Origin: Eublepharis macularius
Lineage: Eukaryota; Chordata; Lepidosauria; Squamata; Eublepharidae
Length of the DNA stretch: 64,000 nt
Reading direction: 5' to 3'
NCBI RefSeq assembly: GCF_028583425.1
Contig: NC_072791.1
Location: 30,635,368-30,699,367 of the forward strand
Shown: positions 21,554 through 32,536 of the stretch, piece after piece
Position numbering within the stretch: the stretch's first letter is position 1
Layout of the letters: each line of letters opens with the position of its first letter
Translations under genes and position numbers: made by a program
Notes under the pieces: generated by a model
Told to the model about the DNA's origin: nothing
What the model saw: the letters and a program-made list of their open reading frames with translations, nothing else
Databases searched by the model: none

Positions 21554-24500
21554 ATATGGAGTGTAAAGTTTTATCTTGGAATGTAAACGGACTTAATTCA
21601 CCGAATAAGAGAAAAAGTATTTTCCACTGGCTATTAAAACAAAAATGTGATATTGTGTGTTTGCAAGAGACTCATATTAGAAAGCAGGATGTAAAATATC
21701 TTAAATTGAATAAATTGGGCAATGACTTTGTAGCGGCCTCAAAAAAGAAAAAAAGGGGAGTGGCATTGTATATAAAAGAGGAGCTACAGCCAAAATTAGT
21801 GATGAGAGATGTGGAAGCCAGATTTTTAGCAGTGGAATGTACATGGAATTTAAAGAGAGTGTTGGTGATTGGAATTTATGCACCTGATGGAGCAAAAGAA
21901 AGCTTCTTTGAGGAGTTGAGGAAGCAATTAGACGAACTTTCTTATGACCAGATAATTCTTGCAGGAGACTTCAATGGAGTTACAAATTTGGAACAGGATA
22001 AAAAATCAGCAACTGTACAAAAGAAAAGAGGATTATTACCAAAGACTTTTTTTGCATTAATGCAACAGGAAACTTTGGAAGATGTATGGAGAAGACAGAA
22101 TCCCAAAGGCAGACAATATACGTTTTTCTCCGCGAGACATTCTATGTTATCACGAATTGATATTATCTGGGCCTCAAAAGACTTAGCGCTTTGGACTAAG
22201 GATGTGGAAATAATGCCTAGGGTAGGCTCAGATCATAATCTGATTATGTGGAAGTTTGGAAAAAGAACTAAAAGGAAAGGATGGAGAATAAATGAGGACT
22301 TGTTACAAGAGGGAGAAAATATGGAGAAGTTGAGAAGGGAAACTACGTTCTTCATACAACATAACATGAATAGAGAAGTACCAACCAATAAGGTATGGGA
22401 TACCTATAAAGCAGTAATTAGAGGCATACTAATGAACTTAAATGGAAGAGCCAGGAGAAAAAGAGAGGAGAAGAGACAGGAGATTATGGAGAAAATAAAA
22501 GCCAAAGAAACACAATTAAAGAAAAGACCAGGGAAAAAGAAAATATACCAGGATATTAAAATCCTTCAAGAGCAGTTGACGGCAATGAATAATAAAGAAC
22601 TGGAATGGAATCTTAAGAGAATGAATCAAAAGTTGTTTGAAGGTGCAAATAAACCTGGGAAATACCTGGTGTGGCAATTGAAGAAGAGAAAGGAGAAGAA
22701 GACAATAAATAAAATATGTGAGGACAATAAAGTATACCTGGAACAGGCGGCTATTAGTAGAGCCTTTTACAAATTTTATGCTAAATTGTACAACAAAAAA
22801 GAAGTGAATAAAGACTCAATAGCGACATATTTGGGGAAAATGAAGCTCCCAGTAATTTCGGAAGGATGGAGAGACAAACTGAATAGTGAAGTAACGGAGG
22901 AAGAGATAAGGAAGGCAATACAGTCAACAAATCTGGGAAAGGCGCCAGGACCTGATGGACTTACAGCTAAATTTTACAAGGTAATGACCAATGAACTGGT
23001 GCCATTCTTAAAAGAAGTGATCAATGGTGTTATGAGAGATCAAAGGATTCCAGATACTTGGAGTGAAGCCAACATATCATTGATCCTTAAAGAAGGACAA
23101 GATTTGACTAACATTAAAAATTATAGACCTATCTCGTTACTCAATAATGACTATAAAATTTTTGCAAAGATATTGGCGGAAAGAGTAAAGGGATGGCTAT
23201 CCGAAGTTATTGGGGAGGAACAAGCTGGTTTTTTACCAAACAGACAAATCAGAGACAATTTAAGGACAGTTATAAATGCTATTGAATACTATGACAAGCG
23301 TTGTGATAAGGAGGTTGGTTTCTTCTTTGTAGACGCTGAAAAAGCATTTGACAATTTGAACTGGGATTTTATGTTTGCCACTATGGAGCAGCTACAAATG
23401 GGGGAAAGATTCATAAGAGCAGTGAGAGAAATCTATAGAGACCAGAGTGCAGCAATTGTGGTGAATGACGAGGTGACTAAGAAACTGATTATAGGTAAAG
23501 GCACAAGACAAGGTTGCCCGTTGTCTCCACTGTTGTTTATTTTGGTTTTGGAAATATTGATGATACAGATTCGAGAAGATAATGCAATCCGTGGAATAAA
23601 AATAAAAGACTTTTCCTATAAGGTCAGAGCATTTGCGGATGACATAATGTTAATTGTGGAAGATCCAATTGAGAACATGCCAAAGGTAATGGAGAAAATT
23701 AAGGAATTTGGAGATTTGGCAGGATTTTATGTAAACAAAAAAAAGTCAAAGATATTATGTAAAAATATGACTAAAAAAAAACAACAGCTACTGACGGAAA
23801 TAACAGACTGTGAAGTAACAAGTAAGGTGAAATATCTGGGAATTGAACTGACTGCAAAGAATATAGATCTATTCAAGAATAATTATGAGAAATTGTGGAC
23901 TCAGATAGAGCAAGATTTGATTAAATGGAACAGACTGAATTTGTCATGGTTGGGAAGAATTGCAGTAGTTAAGATGAATGTGTTGCCAAGAGTGATGTTT
24001 CTGTTACAAACAATACCAATTATTCGGGATTCTAAACAGTTTGAAAAATGGCAGAGGAAAATATCGGACTTTGTTTGGGCAGGCAAGAAGCCTCGAGTGA
24101 AAATGAAAGTATTACAGGACGTAAAAGAGAGAGGTGGAATGCAACTGCCCAATCTAAGACTCTACTATGATGCAATTTGTTTGGTGTGGTTGAAAGATTG
24201 GATGACGCTGAAAAATCGCAAATTACTAGCCTTAGAAGGATATAAAAACATATTTGGATGGCATGCATATCTGTGGTATGACAAAGTAAAAGCAGATTCT
24301 ATGTTTTTACACCATTATATTCGGAGAAGCCTCTTCACAATTTGGAAGAAGTACAGAGATTACCTGCAGGAAGGAATTCCCTCCTGGGTGGTTCCTTATG
24401 AAGTAATAGATCCGAGAACCATTGATAATGAACAACAGCGCTTAACGTATAAGGAGATAACACGAATAGAATGTTCTAAACTAAGAATAAAGACGCAAGA

Positions 24501-25311
24501 TGAGTTGTCTCCAAGTTACGATTGGTTTCAATATGGACAGATTAGAGACCTTTATAATTCGGACTGTGCGAAGGGAGGGGTAAGAATGGAGAATTCGGAA
24601 TTAGAGGAGGTAATTCTACAAGAGGACAAAAAGGAAATCTCTAAGACTTATAAAGTGTTGCTAAAATGGTACACAGAAGATGAGATAGTTAAAGTGCAAA
24701 TGGTGAAGTGGGCTATAAACTTTAATAAAGAAATAACAATGGAAGCGTGGGAATACTTGTGGAAAAACACGTTGAAGATCACGACATGCACTAACATTAA
24801 AGAGAACGTCTACAAAATGATTTATCGTTGGTATCTGACACCAAAGAAAATTGCGCTAGGGAATTTGAATACGTCTAATAAATGCTGGAAATGTAAAAAG
24901 CATGAAGGATCTCTGTACCACATGTGGTGGACTTGTGAGGTAGCTAGGCAGTACTGGGGGGAAATAATAAGAGTGATAAGTGAGATTTTACAATTTCAAG
25001 TTAATAAGAACCCAGAACTCCTGCTACTGAACTTGGGAATGGAGGATATTCCAGCACAATACAGGACATTGTTATTTTACATGACAGCAGCGGCTAGACT
25101 TTTGTATGCGCAAAAGTGGAAAGTACAAGAAGTGCCAACTATCGAGGACTGGATTTATAAATTGCTGTACATGGCGGAAATGGACAAAATGACAAGGAAA
25201 TTGAGAGACCTTGATCCAGGACAGTTCAACATGGATTGGGAGAAGCTGAAACAATATTTGGTGAAAAAATGGGAGGTGGGAGGAGAACTGTGGCAGTTTG
25301 TAAATTACTGA
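21550..25311 (+). CDS. L1-A ORF2 protein: endonuclease and reverse transcriptase, 1253 aa
   Basis: This protein nicks the target DNA and reverse-transcribes L1 RNA there. The N-terminal APE-like endonuclease (about residues 4-235) keeps N13, E40 (LQETH), Y110 (GIYAPDG), D140 and N142 (AGDFNG), D204 (SRIDII), and D228/H229 (GSDHN). The reverse transcriptase has KAPGPDGLTAKFYK, NYRPISLLNNDYKIFAKIL, FFVDAEKAFDNLNWDF, GTRQGCPLSPLLF, and the catalytic FADD at residues 695-698. A C-terminal Cys/His motif C1112-x2-C1115-x7-H1123-x4-C1128 is present, as in L1-clade proteins. The length matches vertebrate L1 ORF2p. The start overlaps the ORF1 stop, which implies reinitiation or termination-coupled translation. 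All catalytic residues I can check are intact. Confidence 0.92.
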   Translation: MNMECKVLSWNVNGLNSPNKRKSIFHWLLKQKCDIVCLQETHIRKQDVKYLKLNKLGNDFVAASKKKKRGVALYIKEELQPKLVMRDVEARFLAVECTWNLKRVLVIGIYAPDGAKESFFEELRKQLDELSYDQIILAGDFNGVTNLEQDKKSATVQKKRGLLPKTFFALMQQETLEDVWRRQNPKGRQYTFFSARHSMLSRIDIIWASKDLALWTKDVEIMPRVGSDHNLIMWKFGKRTKRKGWRINEDLLQEGENMEKLRRETTFFIQHNMNREVPTNKVWDTYKAVIRGILMNLNGRARRKREEKRQEIMEKIKAKETQLKKRPGKKKIYQDIKILQEQLTAMNNKELEWNLKRMNQKLFEGANKPGKYLVWQLKKRKEKKTINKICEDNKVYLEQAAISRAFYKFYAKLYNKKEVNKDSIATYLGKMKLPVISEGWRDKLNSEVTEEEIRKAIQSTNLGKAPGPDGLTAKFYKVMTNELVPFLKEVINGVMRDQRIPDTWSEANISLILKEGQDLTNIKNYRPISLLNNDYKIFAKILAERVKGWLSEVIGEEQAGFLPNRQIRDNLRTVINAIEYYDKRCDKEVGFFFVDAEKAFDNLNWDFMFATMEQLQMGERFIRAVREIYRDQSAAIVVNDEVTKKLIIGKGTRQGCPLSPLLFILVLEILMIQIREDNAIRGIKIKDFSYKVRAFADDIMLIVEDPIENMPKVMEKIKEFGDLAGFYVNKKKSKILCKNMTKKKQQLLTEITDCEVTSKVKYLGIELTAKNIDLFKNNYEKLWTQIEQDLIKWNRLNLSWLGRIAVVKMNVLPRVMFLLQTIPIIRDSKQFEKWQRKISDFVWAGKKPRVKMKVLQDVKERGGMQLPNLRLYYDAICLVWLKDWMTLKNRKLLALEGYKNIFGWHAYLWYDKVKADSMFLHHYIRRSLFTIWKKYRDYLQEGIPSWVVPYEVIDPRTIDNEQQRLTYKEITRIECSKLRIKTQDELSPSYDWFQYGQIRDLYNSDCAKGGVRMENSELEEVILQEDKKEISKTYKVLLKWYTEDEIVKVQMVKWAINFNKEITMEAWEYLWKNTLKITTCTNIKENVYKMIYRWYLTPKKIALGNLNTSNKCWKCKKHEGSLYHMWWTCEVARQYWGEIIRVISEILQFQVNKNPELLLLNLGMEDIPAQYRTLLFYMTAAARLLYAQKWKVQEVPTIEDWIYKLLYMAEMDKMTRKLRDLDPGQFNMDWEKLKQYLVKKWEVGGELWQFVNY

Positions 25312-26002
25312 AACACAATAAAAGAAGAGGGAAGTGACTTCACCGGGGGGAGGAAAGTTAAAGGAGAAATTCTAAGCAACTATTTTATTTGACTATTTTA
25401 TATATAGTATTAAGTATTAGAGGTGTTATTATAAGAATTATAAGGATAGAAATTAACTAATTTTATTTCTGGCAGATAACTGTATAACGGAGAAACTATA
25501 TAATCCAAATAGAATGAATATAAGATATGTAGAAGGAAGTAAAGAATAACATATAGAGTATAAGTTAAATTGATTGACTTATATTGAACGTATATAGAAG
25601 TATTTAAAGTTAAGTAGAATGAGGGACAAATTGTTTGTCCCACATTGATGAGATTAGAATGCGTAAGGTAGAGTATAGAGTACAAAAATTAGATAAAAGA
25701 TTATTATTATTAAAGAATATATGCCAGGAATGTAATATTTAGTGGATAAGTTAAGTGGGAAAGGGAATAGAGATAACACTGTGTTATAATAGATAAGCTT
25801 AGAAGAGAGCAAAAGTATATGTTTAACAGAATAAAATAAGTTTGAAATGAGTAGGGGGAAATGGATAAGGGGTTGGAAAACTGTTGGAAGTCAACAAAAG
25901 GGGGGAAGGGAGGGGGTTAGAATTGGAATATATAAAGGAAATTAACTGTAATGAGCATAATATTGACTTCTAATCCAATAAAAAAAATTTATAAAAAAAA
26001 AA

Positions 26003-26451
26003 GAAAGGAGTGAAGCAGAGAGCCCCCCCAAAGCGAGCTGCCGTTCACCAGAGAGTAGGTGTTTCACAGAGGCCAGTAGCAGTCCTCCCCCTGCACCTCA
26101 AAAGCCAGGCTGGAAATATCCCCCCAAGTCACCCACTATTTAGGGAGTGAAAGGCTTTGAAAGGAGTGAAGCAGACAGCCCCCCCAAAGTGAGCTGCCAT
26201 TCACCAAAGAGTAGGTGTTTTACAGAGGCCAGTAGCAGTCTCCCTCTGCACCTCAAAAGCCAGGCTGGAAATGTCCCCCCAAGTCACCCACTAAAAAGGC
26301 TTTGAAAGAAGTGAAGCAGAGAGAGCCCCCCAAAACGTGCTGCCGGTCATCAGAGAGTAGGTGTTTCACAGAGCCTAATAGCAGTCTTCCTCCCCTTGCA
26401 TCTCATCAGCAGCCAAAAAAAAAGTGGGGGAATGAAGGCAAGAACTCAAGC
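26003..26451. repeat. 160-bp array, right part (about 2.5 units, variant type)
   Basis: These units share the frame of the left array (tatttagggagtgaaa, ctttgaaaggagtgaagc, gtgtttcacagaggccagtag) but differ in the middle: gagctgccgttcaccagagag instead of gtgctgccagtggtccta. The subfamily difference means the right array is not a simple recent copy of the left one. Confidence 0.8.
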
Positions 26452-26937
26452 AGACAACGCCCAAAGCTGCCTTGCACCCAGTGTACGTCTGTGAGTGGGG
26501 TGGCATCACAGCACAATAGAACCCACCGGCAACCCAGAAAAAAGGAAGAGATTTGGGGGGGAGGGGGGATTAAGTCCGAGAAGAACCCAAGGACTCAAAA
26601 CACAGAAAGAAATCAGAGTAACCCAATAGTGAAGTAAAAGGTTTTTTTTTAAAGTGCTCTAGAATAGAAACGAGGAGAAAAAAATTAAACAGGAATGGAG
26701 AAAAGAGAAAGCTCTCTTGCAGCAGAAGCCCCAAGCCCCAAGGCACACGCTGCGCTCTCACCAAAAAAAAAACCCCTTCCCCACAGCAAGCAGTTGCTAA
26801 GCTAACTCGCGTCCCCGCACCAGCAAAATGGAGCGGCTCTTCGCACACTTTGTCTTTTATTCAGAAAGGCTGTGATCTCTGACAATCTCTTGATTGGCTG
26901 ACAGAGCTGCCAATCAAGGTTTCCTGGGCTAAGATTG
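26452..26937. repeat. 490-bp unit, right copy
   Basis: Near-identical to 19376-19858. It is followed directly by the right part of the hAT-like element (gattggtgtgttcc and onward to the terminal inverted repeat), so this copy is in the original context. Confidence 0.85.
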
Positions 26938-27164
26938 GTGTGTTCCAAACGGGAAAGGTGGCTCCACACCACTGCCGAGGAAATTGTTTGAGCGGGAATC
27001 CTGGCATGACGGGCCAACGGACACACAGACAGAAAGCCCCAATGTTCAGCACTTTCGTGAGAAAAACACAAGCCCACGGCCCGCGTGTTCGCAGAGCACG
27101 AACTGGGTAAGTTCGTGACGAAATTAGGTCCGTTATGCAGTCCGTGCCCATCTCTACTGGTGAG

Positions 27165-28163
27165 TGAAGGTAACTCACCAGTTTGAGAGAGCTAAACCTG
27201 AACAATTATTTACAGTAATACAGAACACTAATTATACAGTCAATTAAGTGGAATTTACAGTCCATTAAAGTATAAAGGTGGTTTTAGGGAGGGAGGGAGG
27301 GTGGAAAAGGGAAGTTGCAGGGGTAGTTAGTTAGTTATAGAAATTAAGAAAATAGACGTATAAAAATTTAAGAAAAAATCAATAAAAAAGAAAGAAAATG
27401 AGAAAAAACATCAATAAAATAATTAAAAGTTTAAATATATATATATTAATATTATAATCTATAAGCATAGAAGAGGGGAGGGAAGGGTAAGGGAAAGAGA
27501 AGAGGGTTAAGGTCTTAGGGAGGGGGAGGGAAAAAGGGAACTTATAGGAGTAGTTTAGATATTGCAACAAAGGCTAAAGGAAAAGAAAGGAAAACAGCAG
27601 GAAAAGAAAGAAAGGGGAGAAAGAACAATAATACAGGGTGCAAGCACAGGGAAAAGTTGTAACAACACAAGGAGCTGGAGGGGTATAACTCGTAAACATC
27701 TGACTGGATTGAATTTTAAGAAAACTTAAAAGGTTTATTGTGCAAGAAATAAGAGAAAGCTTAAAACTTCAGTATTTGTATATTGACTTGAATAGTGTGG
27801 TTTAAATATAGAATTCATGAAAAATCATTATAAGAAATATTATTGAGATATTAGAAATACTATAATAATAGTTATATTGTAGAATCTAGTTAAGGAGCAA
27901 AAAGTTGAGCTGCAAAATTAGAATATTTGATTGCTTGTTAAGACTGATATTATAAACTTACAAACCACTCAAAAAGAAAAGAGATCCAGACACTATTTTC
28001 TTTACTCAAAAAAAACGGTATCGAGAAATACAACTGCATATAGTTGAAAGGATTCAATCTGTATTAGGAATTTACATTTAACATAGTATAAGACGCATAG
28101 GGAATCCGAAACCTACAGAGGTGGAAAGAAAGACACAAGCAATTGATACAACCAAAACAGAAA
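27165..28163 (+). other. L1-B inter-ORF region with purine-rich G tract
   Basis: About 1 kb of L1-B between the hAT-like insertion and ORF2. It is AT-rich, with G-rich purine stretches at 27280-27330 and 27470-27540, a feature more often seen in L1 3' UTRs. No open frame of note is present. Confidence 0.4.
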
Positions 28164-31100
28164 ATGTGTTCTAAACTCAAAGTTTTAACTTTTAACGTTA
28201 GAGGTTTAGGCAACCCAATAAAATGAAGGAGAGTGATTTCGAATCTAGCAAAAACTAGATCACAGATTATCTTTCTGCAGGAAACTCATCTACGTTATAA
28301 CAATACAGATTCTCTAAAAGCTAAGTGGTTGCAAGCCCAATATCACGCAGCTGGAAACTCCAAATCAAGGGGAGTAGCCATCCTAATTGCAAATGATGCA
28401 CAATTTCAACAAACAAAAACACTTAAGGATAAAAAAGGCAGATATATCTTTGTTAAAGGAAAAGTAGGGGAGCAAACGCTCACGCTAGCCTCATTATATG
28501 CTCCCAACATAAACCAACTAGACTTTATAGAGGAAGCAATGCAAAAATTAATTTCATTTCAGGAAGGATATTTGATAATTGGAGGAGACCTAAATTACAT
28601 AATAAAACATCAATTAGACAAATCGAACTTTAACACAATACACACAACAAAAAACAAAAACAACAAAACTAGTAGCTATACTACAGAAATATCAGTTAAT
28701 AGACACATGGAGGCATTACCACGAAGGAGAAAAGGATTACACATACTTCTCACAAAGACACAACACATACACGAGAATTGATTATCTTCTAAGCTCTAAT
28801 AACATAATTGATAAGGTAGAGGAAACGGAAATAGGAAGTAACACAATCTCAGACCATTCATGGGTATCTATGACACTTAATCTAGGTGTTAAAACACAGA
28901 ATAGTACTCAATGGTGTTTACCAAAACACTTATTATTTAATCATTATGCAACTAAAGAAATTGGAAAAATAATAGAAACAGCTATTACAGACAACTTATC
29001 AAAAGAAATTGAGGCGCACATACTCTGGGACACAATAAAAACAGTGACCAGGGGTCATATAATAGCCCTTACTGCTAAAATAAATAAAGAAAAATTGAAA
29101 CAAAAACGTGAGTTAACAAGTAATATAAAAGCACTAGAAAACAAACATAAACTAACAGGCAGTAAAAAAATATAGAGAGATCTCTTGTCACAAAGAAAAT
29201 TTTTAGAAACCTTGGAAAGTGAAACAGTTTACAAAAATCTGCTAGCTATCAAACAGAAACACTGGTCCAATAAACCCAAAACTTTACGCATTCTGTCAAA
29301 TAAAGTAAAACAAAAAAGAACACAAAATAATGTCAACAGAATACATAACAGTAATAATGTAATGCAGTACAAACCAGAGTCAATCCTTAAGGTCTTTTAA
29401 GATTTTACACTCAATTATACTCCTCAAAAAACCCAGACCAAACTAAAATATCCCAATTTCTAAACTCATTAAAACATCTTAAGAAATTAGAGGAAGAACA
29501 TCGAACACTCCTAGAAAAACCCGTCACTATTCAGTAAACAATGGATGCAATAAAAGCAGCCAAAAACAATAAAGCTACAGGGCCGGACGGATACCCGGCA
29601 GAATTCTATAAAAAGTACATGAATTTATTGGCAGCACATCTAACTGAATTAGGCAACTCAATTCTGGATAAGGGTATAATGCCACCCACATGGAAGAGAG
29701 CTGACATCATAGTAATCCACAAACAGGGAAAAGATCCTCTAAAAGCAGCATCCTATCGTCCCATTTCATTGCTCAACCATGATTATAAAATCTTTACCTC
29801 TATCATAGTAAACCGTTTAAATACATTCATATCCAATTATATCCACACAGATGAATCAGGATTTATACCAAAAAGAGACATTGCAGATAACATATATAAA
29901 TCATTAAATCTAATAGATCACTGCACCCAAAACTGTACAGAAGCCATTTTCTTATCTCTAGATGTCGAAAAAGCTTTCGACTCGGTAGAAACATCATACC
30001 TACTAAAAACATTGGTACATATGGAATTTGGAGGAAAATTCTTAAACGCAATTAGAGCTATCTACCATCAACCCATAGCAAACATCAAAGTAAACGCTAT
30101 GTATTCAGAAAACATCTACATAAAAAGAGGCACAAGACAAGGTTGTCCCCTATCCCCTCTTTTATTTGCAATAGCCCTGGAACCCTTTGCAACCGCACTT
30201 AGAGAACACGACCATATAAAAGGAATAAATGTTGACTCCACAGAATTTAAAATTAGCTTGTTCGCGGACGACATGATGATATATTTGACTAAACCATTAA
30301 GTTCACTACCCTATCTTTCATCTTTACTTACAAAACTTGGTGCAATATCAGGATTAATAATTAACCAAACAAAATCTTACTACCTTACCATTAACACCCA
30401 TAGTCAAACCGTCCAACAAATTTGTAAAATATATAGTTTTCAATGGTCTCCAATGCAGCTAACATATTTAGGCGTTAAAATCACTCCTAACTTGAAGGAC
30501 CTTATAAAATCGAATCACCTCAAATTGACAAATCAAATTAAATTAGACATAACCAACTGGAATAAAATAAAACTCACGTGGTATGACAGATTTCATTTAA
30601 TAAAAGCATTTGTACTACCAAAATTTCTCTTTATGTTCAGAGCGATCCCTTTTACTATAAATAGAACACAAATAGCTCAATGGCAAACTATGCTTAATAG
30701 ATTTCTATGGCAGAACAAACATCCAAGAATCGCATTCACCACTATGAGGAGGAAATCAGCAAATGGCGGATTCAATTATCCAGATTTATACCTATATCAA
30801 TCAGCAGCAAGACTGGTTAATCTCTTGCAAATGACTTCAAATTTCCCTCAGCCAGAATGGGTCACGATTATACAGCCCCCTTCAAAACAATGCAACATTA
30901 ATGACATAGTCTGGAATAAACAAAGTAATAGACCACAAAGTATTAAAAACAGTTTCTTGATATCATCTATCTTAAAGACGAGTGACCAAATCAAAACCAA
31001 AATCGTCCCAAAAATATATAGATTTTCCACGTTTATTAATCAAGAATGGTTTACGCCGGGTTGGGATCTATCATTTATCATAACTATACAACAGGCATAA

Positions 31101-32107
31101 GTAACTAGATTGGTAGACATAGCCACAAATTTAGGTCTCCTAGAGAAAGTAGAAATAGAGAATAAACTGAAACAGAAATTACATTGGTTCAGATACTTAC
31201 AACTCTCACACATGGCAGAAAAAATAAAGTTAAGGAACATCATGAAAGAACCCTTGACAGAATTTGAACAAATTCTAAACTCACCTTTACAACAAAAGAA
31301 AGGGATGATAGCTCAACTATACAACTTACTTCTAAATACCATTGAGAACAAACAACTAAGCTGTCAAACTAGCTGGGGCAAGGACTGTGCAATTGAGCAG
31401 TCTTCAGAGATTTGGAAGGAAATATGGTCATCCGGAACATTCACCTCAAAAGTTATTGTAACTAAATTGCAAACATTTAAAGTTGTTCACAGATGGTACC
31501 TAACACCCAAAAAGCTAGCGCTAATATCAGCTAGATCGTCCCCAAAATGCTGGAAAAATTGCGGTGAGGAGGGAACCTTTGCCCACTGTTGGTGGAAATG
31601 CAAATTAATTAGGCAATTCTGGGAGGAGATACTAGTGAAAATTAAAGACATCACTAATTACGAACTTCCCTTTGAACCGAAAATGATCTTTTTAGACCTG
31701 TGGGAAAATTTACACATCCCTAAACCCAGAAAGGAACTTATTGCCTCACTCTTTATAGCAGCTAAGAGTACAATAGCAACAGTATGGAAATCGGAAAGAC
31801 CACCAACACTTGAGATTTGGTTTTCTAAAGTTTGGAATCACTTTATCTTAGAAAAAAATTTACAAAATGCAGAACACTTCACAGAAAATACCGGTTTTAT
31901 TGAAAAATGGCTCCCATTCCTGGAATACATAAAAATAATAATAATAACATTCGATTTATATACCGCCCTTCAGGACAACTTAATGCCCACTCAGAGCGGT
32001 TTACAAAGTATGTTATTATTATATGTTATTATAAAAAGAATAACCTGCAACCTAACTCAAAAATTTTACAAGTTATAACAAACAATGGATACCTTTCTTT
32101 CTATTAA
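28164..32107 (+). pseudogene. L1-B ORF2 (endonuclease-reverse transcriptase), broken
   Basis: It starts MCSKLKVLTFNVRGLGNPIK, then a TGA at codon 21 (28224), then the endonuclease boxes FLQETHLRY, ASLYAPNIN and GGDLNY. Frameshifts and stops between about 28640 and 29540 break the linker. The RT part (29541-31100) is open, with KATGPDGYPAEFYKKY, FLSLDVEKAFDSV, GTRQGCPLSPLLF and LFADDMMIYL. A stop near 31098 precedes the C-terminal region, which keeps a CWKNCGEEGTFAHCWWKC-type Cys/His motif near 31545. A SINE fragment at 31936-32030 interrupts the last codons. L1-B differs strongly from L1-A in sequence and is a separate L1 lineage. Confidence 0.8.
31936..32030 (-). repeat. 5'-truncated CORE-type SINE in L1-B
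   Basis: Only the SINE tail is present, in antisense (cgatttatataccgccc, agcggtttacaaagtatg). It is flanked by the direct repeat ATAAAAA (31929-31935 and 32031-32037), and the L1-B reading frame resumes after it. Confidence 0.75.
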
Positions 32108-32275
32108 GCTAATAGTCTAATTATGAAACCACATGGATATAACTATGGCAATTAATAAGAATATAAGATTAACTATGTATTGTACATTGGATTTCTAACC
32201 AGATATGTAATGATGTTTATTGTTTGTAAGTTACTTGTTGCAACAAAAGTTTAATAAAAACTTATTTTAAAAAAA

Positions 32276-32536
32276 AAGCTGCATTTGCTATGGTGGCAAA
32301 GTTGAAATCAGAAAACAAATTTTTATAGTAAATAAAGTGTATTGTTTGGATGGAAACAATCTTGTTCAGCCACAATAGATAGAAATACTAGCATATCTGG
32401 ATATCATGTTAAACATTATAACGTTGAAAATACTGTACTTTTAAAGCATATATTCTTATGAAATATATTATTGTATTGTTTCCAAAATTATTCACATTTA
32501 AACAATAAACATATCCTTGAAAATAAAAAAAATTTA
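32276..32536 (+). other. probable 3'-transduced flank of L1-B
   Basis: It lies between the first A-rich tail of L1-B (aataaaaacttattttaaa near 32250) and the second tail (aataaacatatccttg then A-rich) that abuts the 14-bp target duplication. No repeat family is recognised in it. Read-through to a downstream poly(A) signal at the parent locus would produce exactly this layout. Confidence 0.55.

Larger units (their letters stand above)
19859..26002 (+). mobile_element. L1-A: apparently full-length L1 retrotransposon with both ORFs open
   Basis: The 5' boundary is set where the left copy of the 490-bp unit stops matching the right copy. A 5' UTR of about 918 bp precedes ORF1. ORF1 and ORF2 overlap by four bases (ATGA at 21550-21553). 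The 3' UTR of about 690 bp has a G-rich purine tract near 25850-25920, an AATAAA at 25977 and a short A-rich tail. No stop or frameshift interrupts either ORF, so the copy is young and could be retrotransposition-competent. It lies in the sense orientation of the serpin genes, inside the hAT-like element. A clear short target duplication was not found. Confidence 0.85.
17214..27156. mobile_element. large hAT-like element, 9.9 kb, carrying arrays and a nested L1
   Basis: The left end reads TAGAGATGGGCACGGACTG, and the complement of the right end reads the same. Both sides are flanked by the 8-bp direct repeat CTGGTGAG (17206-17213 and 27157-27164), the length expected for hAT transposition. 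Without the nested L1 it is about 3.8 kb. I found no transposase frame, so it appears non-autonomous. The interior holds a 33-bp VNTR, a 160-bp tandem array before and after L1-A, and a 490-bp unit present twice. Related ends occur at 6064 and 48350. Confidence 0.75.

Noticed and set aside
17214-27156. Autonomous hAT element with transposase
   Set aside because: Outside L1-A no frame resembles a hAT transposase or BED finger.
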